Source: Geomonas anaerohicana | GTDB lineage: Bacteria > Desulfobacterota > Desulfuromonadia > Geobacterales > Geobacteraceae | DNA length: 64,000 nt | NCBI RefSeq assembly: GCF_016458305.1 | Contig: NZ_JAEMHL010000009.1 | Location: 163,740-227,739 of the forward strand | Direction of reading: 5' to 3' | Part shown: one piece after another, positions 43,150-50,450 of the stretch | Position numbering within the stretch: position 1 is the first letter of the stretch | Layout of the letters: every line of letters begins with the position of its first letter | Made by a program: the position numbers and the translations under genes | The notes under the pieces: model-generated | What the model was told of the DNA's origin: nothing | Database searches by the model: none | The model's input: the letters and a program-made list of their open reading frames with translations, nothing else

Positions 43150-43926
43150 ATGTCCAACAGATTCCCTGCAGTATTCGTGTCCCACGGCTCGCCGAGCATG
43201 GTCTTGGAGAAGTGCCCGACGCGGGATTTTTTGAGGTGCCTCGGCCCCAAGCTGGGCAAGCCCAAAGGTATCGTCGCAATCACGGCACATTGGACCACGG
43301 CCACGCTGCGGGTGTCCGGCCACCCGCAGCCGCCCACCATCCACGACTTCGGCGGATTTGCCGAGGAACTGTACCGGCTGAATTACCCGGCGCCCGGGGA
43401 CCCGGTGCTCGCAAAGCGCGTCCTGTCTCTCTTGCAGGCTTCAGGAGTGGCCGGAGAACGGGATCTCTCCCGCGGTTTTGACCATGGCACCTGGGCGCCT
43501 CTCATGCTCATGTATCCGGAAGCCGACATCCCGGTGGTCCAGCTCTCGACCCAACCGCAGCTCGGCGCGCAGCATCACCTGGCGCTGGGCGAAGCCCTGC
43601 GCCCGCTCAGGGACGAGGGGGTGCTGATTTTAGCCAGCGGCTCCGCAACCCACAACCTGAGGGACTTCTTCGGCCGCCCTTTGGATCACGAGCCGCTCCC
43701 TTATGCCCTCGAATTTGCCGCCTGGCTCAAGGACGCCGTGCTGCAGGGTCGCACCGAAGACCTGGTTGCCTGGGAAACCCGCGCACCGCATGCCCTGCGC
43801 AATCATCCTACTCCCGAGCATTTCCTCCCCTTGCTGGTTGCCCTGGGCACCGGCGGCGCCGGGTCCCTACTCCACGACGGGTACAGCTACGGTGCGCTTT
43901 CCATGGCTGCCTTCAGGTGGGATTGA
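43150..43926 (+). CDS. DODA-type extradiol ring-cleavage dioxygenase (LigB family)
   Basis: 258 aa. Class III extradiol dioxygenase: metal-binding 'VSHGSPSMVLE' (first His), 'ITAHWTT', 'FDHGTWAPLMLMYPEADIPVVQLS' and 'LASGSATHNLRDF'. Length and motifs match YgiD/4,5-DOPA dioxygenase. Its natural substrate in bacteria is a catechol-like compound. A role alongside the nitroreductase is inferred. Confidence 0.92.
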   Translation: MSNRFPAVFVSHGSPSMVLEKCPTRDFLRCLGPKLGKPKGIVAITAHWTTATLRVSGHPQPPTIHDFGGFAEELYRLNYPAPGDPVLAKRVLSLLQASGVAGERDLSRGFDHGTWAPLMLMYPEADIPVVQLSTQPQLGAQHHLALGEALRPLRDEGVLILASGSATHNLRDFFGRPLDHEPLPYALEFAAWLKDAVLQGRTEDLVAWETRAPHALRNHPTPEHFLPLLVALGTGGAGSLLHDGYSYGALSMAAFRWD

Positions 43927-44055
43927 TCCCGAAAAATCCATGGGTCGCCGAAACCTGTTGCGGGTCAAGCGGCTCTTCATATACCATGCTGGAGTCCCCG
44001 CCTCGTGCGGGGCCTTCCGGCTGGCCGGGAATCACATCGGTAGTATCTGCGAGCC

Positions 44056-44643
44056 ATGACAGAACCTTCGTTGTTCCTTCCTCCGACACCTGCGCTGCTT
44101 TCGGTGCTGAAGCTGTTCCTCATCCCGGTTGGCGGCGGCATCCCGGCCGGGGTGCTCCTCGCCAAGGCCAAGGGGCTGGCCTGGCCGGTCACCACGCTGC
44201 TCTACCTCGTCTCCGATGTCATCCTTGCCGTCGCTTTCGAACCGCTATTGCGCGTCATCGCCTTCATCTGCGGCAAGATCCCGTTCCTGCGCCGCGTCAG
44301 TGCCGCCATACGGGCCGCCAACGCCCGTAGCGCCGCCCAGTTCCAGGTCAATGCCACCGGCCCGGTATCCCTGGTGATGATCTCCTTCGGCGTCGATCCC
44401 ATGACCGGACGGGCCTCCGCCCTTGCCGCCGGCCACGGCTTCGTGGCAGGGTGGGCCTTCGCCATCGCAGGCGACATGCTCTACTTCGCGGTGATCGCCT
44501 TCTCCACCCTGCGCCTGAACAAGTACATCAAGGATCCGGACACGACCATGTGGATCATCCTGGCACTCATGCTCGTGGTGCCGATGGTGGTGCGCCGGAT
44601 CAGGTCGGGACGGGCATCGTACCAGGCACAGGAGCCCGCCTGA
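44056..44643 (+). CDS. conserved inner membrane protein, 195 aa
   Basis: Four or five hydrophobic helices: 'LKLFLIPVGGGIPAGVLLAKAKGL', 'TTLLYLVSDVILAVAFEPLL', 'GFVAGWAFAIAGDMLYFAVIAF', 'MWIILALMLVVPMVV'. No recognised family signature; the Gly-rich first helix resembles small exporter families. Weak ribosome site. 129 bp upstream contain a CCCCGC/GCGGGG hairpin that may end the previous operon. Confidence 0.7.
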   Translation: MTEPSLFLPPTPALLSVLKLFLIPVGGGIPAGVLLAKAKGLAWPVTTLLYLVSDVILAVAFEPLLRVIAFICGKIPFLRRVSAAIRAANARSAAQFQVNATGPVSLVMISFGVDPMTGRASALAAGHGFVAGWAFAIAGDMLYFAVIAFSTLRLNKYIKDPDTTMWIILALMLVVPMVVRRIRSGRASYQAQEPA

Positions 44644-44782
44644 AACAACGACTCCGGCCAAACTTCCTCATTTCTGCCACATTGCTTCCCTATTTCATTA
44701 GTAAGGTGATGCCGTGTAATGAGGGATCTCACTGGTCGACCCGTCAGGGGCGACAGGTAGAGCGACACAGAAGGGGGTAACA

Positions 44783-45679
44783 ATGAAAAGACGCATCTCG
44801 TCACTTTTTGTGCTGCTGGCCTTGGGAGGGTGCGTGACGGTGCCCACCGGCCCTAGCGTGAAGGTCCTGCCCACCCAGGGCAAGTCCTTCGAAACCTTCA
44901 TGAAGGAAGACGCCACCTGCCGTCAGTGGGCGAACTCGCAGCTGGGCGCGCCGGTGCAGGAAACCTACGACAAGAACATGGCCACCAGTGCCGTTGTCGG
45001 TACCGCGGTCGGGACCGGCGTGGGTGCCGTGCTTGGTTCCGCCTCGGGCAATACCGGAGCCGGTGCCGCCATCGGCGCCGCGACCGGGCTGCTGTTCGGG
45101 ACCGCCGCGGGCTCCGGGTCGTCCCAGGTTTACGGGGCGCAGGCGCAGCGCATGTACGACAACGCCTACGTCCAGTGCATGTACACCTACAACAACCAGA
45201 TCCCCGGAACCAGGACCGTGGTCGCGGCCCGTCCGGCCCCGCCTCCTCCTGCCCGGGTGGCACCTCCTCCGCCGCCGGTAGCCGAGCCGCCGGTCATGGC
45301 ACCTCCTCCGCCTCCGCCGCCTGAAGAAGTCATAGTGCCCGCCCCCGAAGAGTACGAGGCCCCGCCTCCTGAGTTCGTGTACTCGCCGCAGTTGAACGCG
45401 TACGTGGCCGTGGGCGTCCCCTACGACCTCATCTACAGCGGCAACCAGTATTACTACTTCTACGGCGGCAACTGGTACCGCGGCGCCTACTACAACGGCC
45501 CCTGGAGCTACGTCCCGCGCCGGGCATACCCGCAGCTGTTCGTGCGCTACGAGGTGGTCAACATACGCCACTACCGCGATGTGGAGTACCGGCGCTACGT
45601 GAGCGACCGGCGCCACTACGACGGCCGGGTCTACCGCCCTGAGTATCGCCGCATCGCGCGGCACCGCCCCGGCTACTGA
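44783..45679 (+). CDS. glycine-zipper lipoprotein with Pro-rich and Tyr/Arg-rich C-terminus
   Basis: 298 aa. Lipobox 'LALGGC' (Cys17). Residues 67-115 form a glycine-zipper helical pair ('GTAVGTGVGAVLGSASGNTGAGAAIGAATG'), 145-195 is a Pro/Pro-Glu linker, and 200-298 is Tyr/Arg-rich with repeated 'YYYFYGGNWYRGAYYNGPW'. This layout (membrane-inserting Gly zipper, periplasm-spanning Pro linker, YXWGXW-like tail) is common in envelope proteins of this clade. Function unknown. Confidence 0.85.
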   Translation: MKRRISSLFVLLALGGCVTVPTGPSVKVLPTQGKSFETFMKEDATCRQWANSQLGAPVQETYDKNMATSAVVGTAVGTGVGAVLGSASGNTGAGAAIGAATGLLFGTAAGSGSSQVYGAQAQRMYDNAYVQCMYTYNNQIPGTRTVVAARPAPPPPARVAPPPPPVAEPPVMAPPPPPPPEEVIVPAPEEYEAPPPEFVYSPQLNAYVAVGVPYDLIYSGNQYYYFYGGNWYRGAYYNGPWSYVPRRAYPQLFVRYEVVNIRHYRDVEYRRYVSDRRHYDGRVYRPEYRRIARHRPGY

Positions 45680-45698
45680 CATTCTTCCTCGCTCCACC

Positions 45699-45729
45699 AA
45701 GGCACCCGCTCACCCCGGGTGCCTTTTTT
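45699..45729 (+). terminator. rho-independent terminator
   Basis: AAGGCACCCG/CGGGTGCCTT stem, 7-base loop, TTTT(T) tail. Confidence 0.92.
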
Positions 45730-45935
45730 ATTCCCCCCACTCTCCCCACCTGGTCCGACGCAGTTGCTCCCTTTGCTCTTTGTTGACGCATTGACAAACC
45801 GCCGCATTAGGATACTTTCATTTGGTTCGCTGACGGCACGGATCTCTTCAGCACCAGAGCCACGATGGTAGCCTCTTGCCGGTAAAACGACGACGCTATC
45901 CATTGCGGGAATGCCGCGACCAAGGGGGGGACTGC

Positions 45936-46292
45936 ATGAGAGGCAAAGCGATAGGAGTCGCTCTGGGCGTCGTGGGAATAGTGCTCTGGTTCATGCCGCT
46001 AGTAAAGGTGGGCTTCAACGTCTATTTCGCGGGGAGGCAGATCGGGAACGTGAGCTACCTACTGGTAGTCTGCTCCCTCGCCTACGCGCTCTTCTCATTT
46101 TTCGACCTGCATAAGCTGCGCGTCATTGCGGCCACCATATCGACCGCCATCGGCCTGCTTCTGCTTTCCGAGGCATGGAGCTACGCAGCCTGGGGGCTGT
46201 ACGGCCTCAACATCGTCTCCGTGGCCAGCTGGCTCGCGGCGGTTTCCGATTGGGACGCGACCAAGCGCTCGGCAGAGGACAGCCAGACCTGA
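45936..46292 (+). CDS. small four-TM membrane protein, 118 aa (tandem pair, first)
   Basis: Start at the ATG after a GGGGGG ribosome-site stretch. Hydrophobic helices near 5-28, 40-60, 66-84 and 86-108 with 'GKAIGVALGVVGIVLWFMPLVKVGFNVYFAGRQIGN.SYLL'. The same frame is repeated in the next gene ('GVVLGLAGVILWFMPLVNFGF...GSHVGGISYLL'), so the two are paralogues. No family known. Confidence 0.75.
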   Translation: MRGKAIGVALGVVGIVLWFMPLVKVGFNVYFAGRQIGNVSYLLVVCSLAYALFSFFDLHKLRVIAATISTAIGLLLLSEAWSYAAWGLYGLNIVSVASWLAAVSDWDATKRSAEDSQT

Positions 46293-46320
46293 AGAAAGCT
46301 GAGCATAAGAAGGAGGGGAA

Positions 46321-46698
46321 ATGGACCACAAGACGAAAGGTGTGGTACTCGGTCTCGCCGGCGTGATCCTGTGGTTCATGCCGCTGGTCAACTTCGGCTT
46401 CATGGGCATCGACATCTACCAGGCCGGATCCCACGTCGGCGGCATCAGTTACCTGCTGTTGGCAGCCTCAGCCGGGTACGCCGTGCTTTCCTGGTTCGAG
46501 CAGCATCAACTGAGGATCGTCGCCGCCGGTATCGCCACCGCCATCGGACTGCTGTTCCTGGTGCAGTTCGGGGGGCGCGCCGCCTGGGGGCTGTACTCAC
46601 TCATCGTCGTTTCCGGCATCAGCTGCATCTGCGGCTACACCGACGAGCAGAAGCGCAAGACGTTGCTGCAACAGGCGGAAGACGGCGACGCCCTCTGA
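46321..46698 (+). CDS. small four-TM membrane protein, 125 aa (tandem pair, second)
   Basis: Follows its paralogue after 28 bp with its own AGGAGG site. Shared landmarks: 'WFMPLV', 'SYLL', 'HQLRIVAAGIATAIGLL', 'AAWGLY'. It differs mainly in loops. A duplicated membrane subunit, possibly a heterodimer, is likely. A bidirectional terminator follows. Confidence 0.75.
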   Translation: MDHKTKGVVLGLAGVILWFMPLVNFGFMGIDIYQAGSHVGGISYLLLAASAGYAVLSWFEQHQLRIVAAGIATAIGLLFLVQFGGRAAWGLYSLIVVSGISCICGYTDEQKRKTLLQQAEDGDAL

Positions 46699-46710
46699 CC
46701 CAGGCCTGCA

Positions 46711-46743
46711 AAAACGAAGGCACCCCGCTGGGCGGAGTGCCTT
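46711..46743. terminator. bidirectional terminator
   Basis: AAGGCAC/GTGCCTT with an inner CCCGC/GCGG extension between converging genes; the minus-strand side has a T-run. Confidence 0.8.
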
Positions 46744-46747
46744 CCCT

Positions 46748-47791
46748 TTACTTCTCCTTTATGCTTTCCACCGGGTAATTCCTGTTCTCGGTCATACTCT
46801 GCATAAACGCCTTCATCTTTCCCATCCCTTCCGTCTCGTCATTCCACCCCAGCGTCCCGAAGCGCAGGTCGTAGGCCTCGTACCCCAGTTGGTTCAGCAT
46901 CAGAGTGGCGGCAGCACCTATGTGGCCGATGTAGCAGACCACGACGATCTTGCGGTCCTTGGGGAGCCTGGCGAGGCTCTCCTTGCTGGCGATCTGCTTG
47001 AAGGGGATGTTGATCGCCCCCGGCACGTGCCCCGCGGCATAGTCCTCGGGACGCTGGATGCTCACCACGAGCACCCCCTTGCCCCCGTCCTTGCCCACCT
47101 CACGGTATAACTCGCTTCTGTCCATGAACAGGTTTCTGCCGGAAGTGAGCACCGCCCTGGTCCGTTCCGTGATCAGGTCGTCTCCCTGTGCCGCCTTGGC
47201 GGTAACCTTGGCAATTCCCTGCCCCGCTACAGTTTCTTTGTTTTCCGTAGTCACCGGGTACTTCGGAGAAGCAGTATAAGGCGCTGCGGAACTGTCCCGG
47301 TTCCAATGACTGAGCCCCAGGGGCATGGCCGTGGCGCTGTAGCCGAGCTGGTTGAAGTACAGCGAAGCCACCATGGAACGGTGTCCGTCGTCGCAGGTCA
47401 GCACGATCTTCTTGTCGCGCGGCAGCAGCCCGAGGGATTTCGGTTCGGTGATCTGGTCGAACGGTATGTTGACGGCGCCCGGCACGTGCCCCTTGGCGAA
47501 GTCGGCGCGGGACTGCAGGCTCACGATGAAGTAGCCCGCCTCGCCCCCTTTCACTACATCGTCATACACATTTTCAGCCGTCATGAACGGGGGGGCCGCG
47601 AAGAACGCCGTACTCTTCTTCAGGATCTCCTCGGACAGCTGGGCCGATGCCGTGGACTGAACCGATTGGTCCGGGTGCTGCGCCGTGCCGTCGCCCGGGC
47701 CGCCGGCAAGCGACCATGCCGGGACGGCCAGGGACAGCAGCAGGATTGCCATGCTGGTAACGGATTTGCAGTTAGTGCGCCTGACTCTCAT
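46748..47791 (-). CDS. periplasmic double-rhodanese protein
   Basis: 347 aa, ATG after GAAGGAG. Signal peptide ends near 'PAWSLAGG'. Two rhodanese domains: the first (about 70-170) with active-site C133 in 'LTCDDGHRS', the second (about 215-320) with C286 in 'VVCYIGHIG'. Each has the upstream 'GHVPGAVNIPF' loop. Both Cys are present, so both could accept sulfane sulfur. Exported tandem rhodaneses of this type may move sulfur in the periplasm. Confidence 0.9.
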   Translation of the reverse strand: MRVRRTNCKSVTSMAILLLSLAVPAWSLAGGPGDGTAQHPDQSVQSTASAQLSEEILKKSTAFFAAPPFMTAENVYDDVVKGGEAGYFIVSLQSRADFAKGHVPGAVNIPFDQITEPKSLGLLPRDKKIVLTCDDGHRSMVASLYFNQLGYSATAMPLGLSHWNRDSSAAPYTASPKYPVTTENKETVAGQGIAKVTAKAAQGDDLITERTRAVLTSGRNLFMDRSELYREVGKDGGKGVLVVSIQRPEDYAAGHVPGAINIPFKQIASKESLARLPKDRKIVVVCYIGHIGAAATLMLNQLGYEAYDLRFGTLGWNDETEGMGKMKAFMQSMTENRNYPVESIKEK

Positions 47792-47823
47792 CAAACTTCT
47801 CCTTCACACGAAAAGTAAAAGTC

Positions 47824-47860
47824 GCCCTTTGCGAAGGGGGATTTAGGGGGATCTGCTTTT
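47824..47860. repeat. CTTTGCGAAGGGGGG dispersed repeat (variant)
   Basis: CCCTTTGCGAAGGGGGATTTAGGGGGATCTGCTTTT; one G-run is shorter than in other copies. Confidence 0.8.
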
Positions 47861-47939
47861 GGTCCCGCTTGGGGCAACGCCATTGCTGCGCACTATCCCA
47901 CCCAGCGGCCAAAGGCTCAAGGAGAACTTGATGAACGGG

Positions 47940-48671
47940 TCAAAGCGATGGATGAACGGTGCCGGCGAGCGCCTTCTTCACCTCGGGAATCAGGCGACGG
48001 GACACCGGAACGGCGGGGATGGCAGGCTCGGTGAAGGAGACCATCATGCGACTGTCCCCGGCCGGCCCGATCGCCTGCACGTGGCGGAGGTTCACCACGA
48101 AGCTCTTGTGCACCTTGAGGAAGTTGGAGGTCGGGAACCGTTGCAGCACCGCCTTCAGGCTCATCAGGAGGTAGAACTTCTTGTCAGGGGTGTGGATGCG
48201 GCAGTAGTTGCCATCGGCCTCGATCAGGCACACCTGTTCGGCCGACAGGAAATGGAAGGCGCCGTTCTCGTAGATCGGCATTTTCTTGAGTTCCAGGTGG
48301 CCGCTGTTCGGGTTGGTGCTGGCGCCGGTCTGTTCCGACAGGTCCATGAAGGAAACTGCCCAGGCCATGGGGCTTCCCGGCACCACCAGTCGCGACAGGC
48401 TGATCATGAGCACCTTGCCCAGGAAGTCGATCACCATCGAGCGCTGCGTCGACTCCTGCAGGCTCGACAGTTCGTTCAGGATGCCGCGCACCTTCTCCCG
48501 GCTCCGTGCCGGGTGCATCTGGAACAGGTTTTGGCCAATGGGCCCCATGTCCGGAGCCGCAATGCGCAGGGCGTGCTCGTTCATCCCCAGCACCTGCCAC
48601 TCCTCCGACAGGAGGACCAGCCCGATCTCGACTCTACTTCCCTGCTCGCTCAGGTACTGTTCCAGTGACAT
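47940..48671 (-). CDS. PAS-LytTR transcriptional regulator (possible RcoM-like haem sensor)
   Basis: 243 aa. Residues 10-115: a PAS-4-type sensor with H53 ('FQMHPARSREKVRGIL') and Met89/Met102 downstream. Residues 130-235: a LytTR DNA-binding domain ('HFLSAEQVCLIEADGNYCRIHT', 'FLKVHKSFVVNL', 'VPVSRRLIPEVKK'). This architecture and the His-then-Met pattern recall the CO-sensing regulators RcoM, in which His and Met/Cys ligate haem, but the spacing differs and haem binding is not shown. No receiver domain, so it is one-component. Its start is 4 bases after the stop of the vapC remnant. Confidence 0.82.
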   Translation of the reverse strand: MSLEQYLSEQGSRVEIGLVLLSEEWQVLGMNEHALRIAAPDMGPIGQNLFQMHPARSREKVRGILNELSSLQESTQRSMVIDFLGKVLMISLSRLVVPGSPMAWAVSFMDLSEQTGASTNPNSGHLELKKMPIYENGAFHFLSAEQVCLIEADGNYCRIHTPDKKFYLLMSLKAVLQRFPTSNFLKVHKSFVVNLRHVQAIGPAGDSRMMVSFTEPAIPAVPVSRRLIPEVKKALAGTVHPSL

Positions 48672-48674
48672 CCT

Positions 48675-48842
48675 TCACCACACCGTTTTAAGTGCCTTCA
48701 TCTCCAGCAGCTTCGTGTCACAGGTAATCAGGCTTGCTTTGTGATGCAAAGCTGTAGCAGCAATTATTCTATCGGCAGGATCGCCATGAGCAAAACCAGG
48801 GTGATGGCTTGAATGGTAGGCGATGTCCAGGGTTATGGGAAG
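48675..48842 (-). pseudogene. C-terminal remnant of a PIN-domain (VapC-like) toxin
   Basis: About 54 codons encode the end of a PIN domain: 'ITLDIAYHS', 'DPADRIIAATALHH', 'LITCDTKLLEMKALKTVW'. The first two acidic catalytic residues are absent with the N-terminal two-thirds. The deletion joins it to the antitoxin's end. Not expected to be active. Confidence 0.82.
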
Positions 48843-49051
48843 GACGTGACAGGTGACACGACGTCCCCTACCCAACTCTCTTTCCTGGCAGCTTCCAGCC
48901 TTAGCCGCGCCTCACTCGCCTCATCGGCTTCCGGCACGAGACGTGCGATCACCTTACCGCGTGAGGTTACCGCCACCTCTTCCCCGGATTGAACGTTCCG
49001 AAGGTAAGCAGGCAAGTTATTTCTAAGTCGCGTCACATTTACCTTGATCAT
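48833..49051 (-). CDS. Phd/YefM-family antitoxin, C-terminus altered by deletion
   Basis: 72 aa. 'KVNVTRLRNNLPAYLRNVQSGEEVAVTSRGKVIARLVPE' is the Phd/YefM DNA-binding part. The normal C-terminal toxin-binding tail is replaced after 'WVGDVVSPV' by four residues read from the fused junction. It probably still dimerises and binds DNA but has no partner. Confidence 0.8.
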   Translation of the reverse strand: MIKVNVTRLRNNLPAYLRNVQSGEEVAVTSRGKVIARLVPEADEASEARLRLEAARKESWVGDVVSPVTSFP

Positions 49052-49145
49052 CTTAGCCTCCGATGCACCGATGAACAGTACCTATACCCGAAGGAATTTG
49101 TCAAGGCAGCGAGAGCAAAGCGCTACAGGAGCCCCAGACTCCCAA

Positions 49146-49177
49146 CCTTTGCGAAGGGGGGACAGGGGGGATTTGCC
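49146..49177. repeat. CTTTGCGAAGGGGGG dispersed repeat
   Basis: CCTTTGCGAAGGGGGGACAGGGGGGATTTGCC next to the VOC gene's 3' end. Confidence 0.82.
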
Positions 49178-49663
49178 CTACCCCCGCCGCGCGGCCTCGA
49201 TGGCGGCGACGTCGATCTTCACCATCTGCATCATCGCATCGAAGGCGCGCTTGGCCGCAGCGGGATCCGGATCCGTAATGGCTTGCGTCAGCACCACCGG
49301 CGTAATCTGCCACGAGATGCCCCACTTGTCCCGGCACCAGCCGCACACGATCTCCTGTCCGCCGTTGCCGACGATCGCGTTCCAGTAGCGATCGGTCTCC
49401 TCCTGGTCCTCGGTCGCCACCTGGAACGAAAACGCCTCGTTGTGCTTCACCTCCGGTCCTCCGTTCAACCCCAGGCACGGGATGCCCATCACGGTGAACT
49501 CCACCGTCAGCACATCACCTTTCTTCCCGGACGGGTAGTCACCCGGCGCCAGGTGCACCGCGTCGAGCGATGAATCGGGAAAGATCTCCGCATAAAAGCG
49601 CGCCGCCTCTTCGGCGTCACCATTGAACCAAAGGCATATCGTGTTCTTTGCCGGCTTTTTCAT
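49178..49663 (-). CDS. VOC family protein (PhnB-like)
   Basis: 161 aa. PhnB/3-demethylubiquinone-methyltransferase-like vicinal oxygen chelate fold: 'CLWFNGDAEEAARFYAEIFPDS', 'VEFTVMGIPCLGLNGGPEVKHNEAFSFQVATEDQEETDRYWNAIV', 'CGWCRDKWGISWQITP'. Members bind a metal or small molecule; no specific enzyme activity can be assigned. Confidence 0.92.
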   Translation of the reverse strand: MKKPAKNTICLWFNGDAEEAARFYAEIFPDSSLDAVHLAPGDYPSGKKGDVLTVEFTVMGIPCLGLNGGPEVKHNEAFSFQVATEDQEETDRYWNAIVGNGGQEIVCGWCRDKWGISWQITPVVLTQAITDPDPAAAKRAFDAMMQMVKIDVAAIEAARRG

Positions 49664-49700
49664 AGCACTTCTCCAGTATAAGCACGTTGCGGGATCACAA

Positions 49701-50015
49701 CTACGCGGCTTGAAGCGACCGGATCCTGGCGAGTTCTTTTGCCAAATCCTTTTCCGCCTGCCATAGATCCACGGCGCGCTGTGCGTTCAGCCAGAACTCG
49801 GGTGTGTTTCCGAAAAGGCGGGAAAGTCTCAGGGCCATCCCCGGACTCAGCGCCCTGCGTTCGCGGAGCAGTTCGTTAATAGTTTGCCGCGATACTCCCA
49901 GCGTTCCCGCCAGCGTTGCTGCTGTCAACCCGTAATCCGGCATGAAGTCTTCGCGCAGCATTGCTCCCGGATGGGTTGGCGGGATTTCTCTTTTGTCTCG
50001 GTCACTTTTAAACAT
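49701..50015 (-). CDS. higA: HigA-family antitoxin
   Basis: 104 aa from the ATG with GAGG upstream (a TTG 12 bases earlier overlaps the toxin stop). HTH XRE domain: 'HPGAMLREDFMPDYGLTAATLAGTLGVSRQTINELLRERRALSPGMALRLSRLFGNTPEFWLNAQ', the typical HigA sequence. Second gene of a higBA operon. Confidence 0.92.
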   Translation of the reverse strand: MFKSDRDKREIPPTHPGAMLREDFMPDYGLTAATLAGTLGVSRQTINELLRERRALSPGMALRLSRLFGNTPEFWLNAQRAVDLWQAEKDLAKELARIRSLQAA

Positions 50016-50023
50016 GGTGCACC

Positions 50024-50305
50024 TCAATGATAATCCGTTATCTCCACCTCATACGCATCGCCGTTGTGCCAAACAAAACAAATCCGCCACTGGTCATTGA
50101 TCGAGATGGCATGCTGGCCGTATCGGCTGCCATGCAAAGGATGCAACCTGTTACTCGGAGGCACTTTGAGGTCTTCAAGGACTGAGGCAAGGTCTATGTA
50201 TTCCAGGCGCCGTCTTGCCCTTCCGAACAAATCGGGAGGTAGCCGCTTAGCCTTACCTGTCAGGAAGAGCTGCTTCGTGTCTTTGTCGGCGAACGTTTTT
50301 ATCAC
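50024..50305 (-). CDS. higB: HigB-family RelE/ParE-like mRNA interferase toxin
   Basis: 93 aa from a GTG start. 'FADKDTKQLFLTGKAKRLPPDLFGRARRRLEYIDLASVLEDLKVPPSNRLHPLHGSRYGQHAISINDQWRICFVW' is the HigB signature, with the catalytic-type Arg/His positions present. Toxin-first order is normal for hig. The module appears complete. Confidence 0.92.
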   Translation of the reverse strand: MIKTFADKDTKQLFLTGKAKRLPPDLFGRARRRLEYIDLASVLEDLKVPPSNRLHPLHGSRYGQHAISINDQWRICFVWHNGDAYEVEITDYH

Positions 50306-50312
50306 ACCTGCA

Positions 50313-50341
50313 ACTGTAGAGTGTCACGCGTAGCGTGTCAA
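50313..50341 (-). promoter_or_regulatory. sigma-70 promoter of higBA with internal dyad
   Basis: TTGACA, 17 bp, TACAGT on the minus strand. The spacer contains CACGC-GTA-GCGTG (50325-50337), a good operator candidate for HigA. The predicted start of transcription falls within 1-2 bases of the higB GTG codon. Confidence 0.75.
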
Positions 50342-50388
50342 CCTCTTCCCAGCGTCCCTTCCTCTCATAAGATTCTCCTTCAACGAAT

Positions 50389-50418
50389 ACGGGCGCACCC
50401 CGAATGGGATGCGCCCGT
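50389..50418. terminator. hairpin after the porin gene
   Basis: ACGGGCGCA/TGCGCCCGT stem with a 12-base loop, 33 bases beyond the porin stop; no T-run, so termination may be incomplete or rho-dependent. Confidence 0.55.
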
Positions 50419-50450
50419 GATGAAGCATAGTTGTTCCCGCCCCAGCTGAA

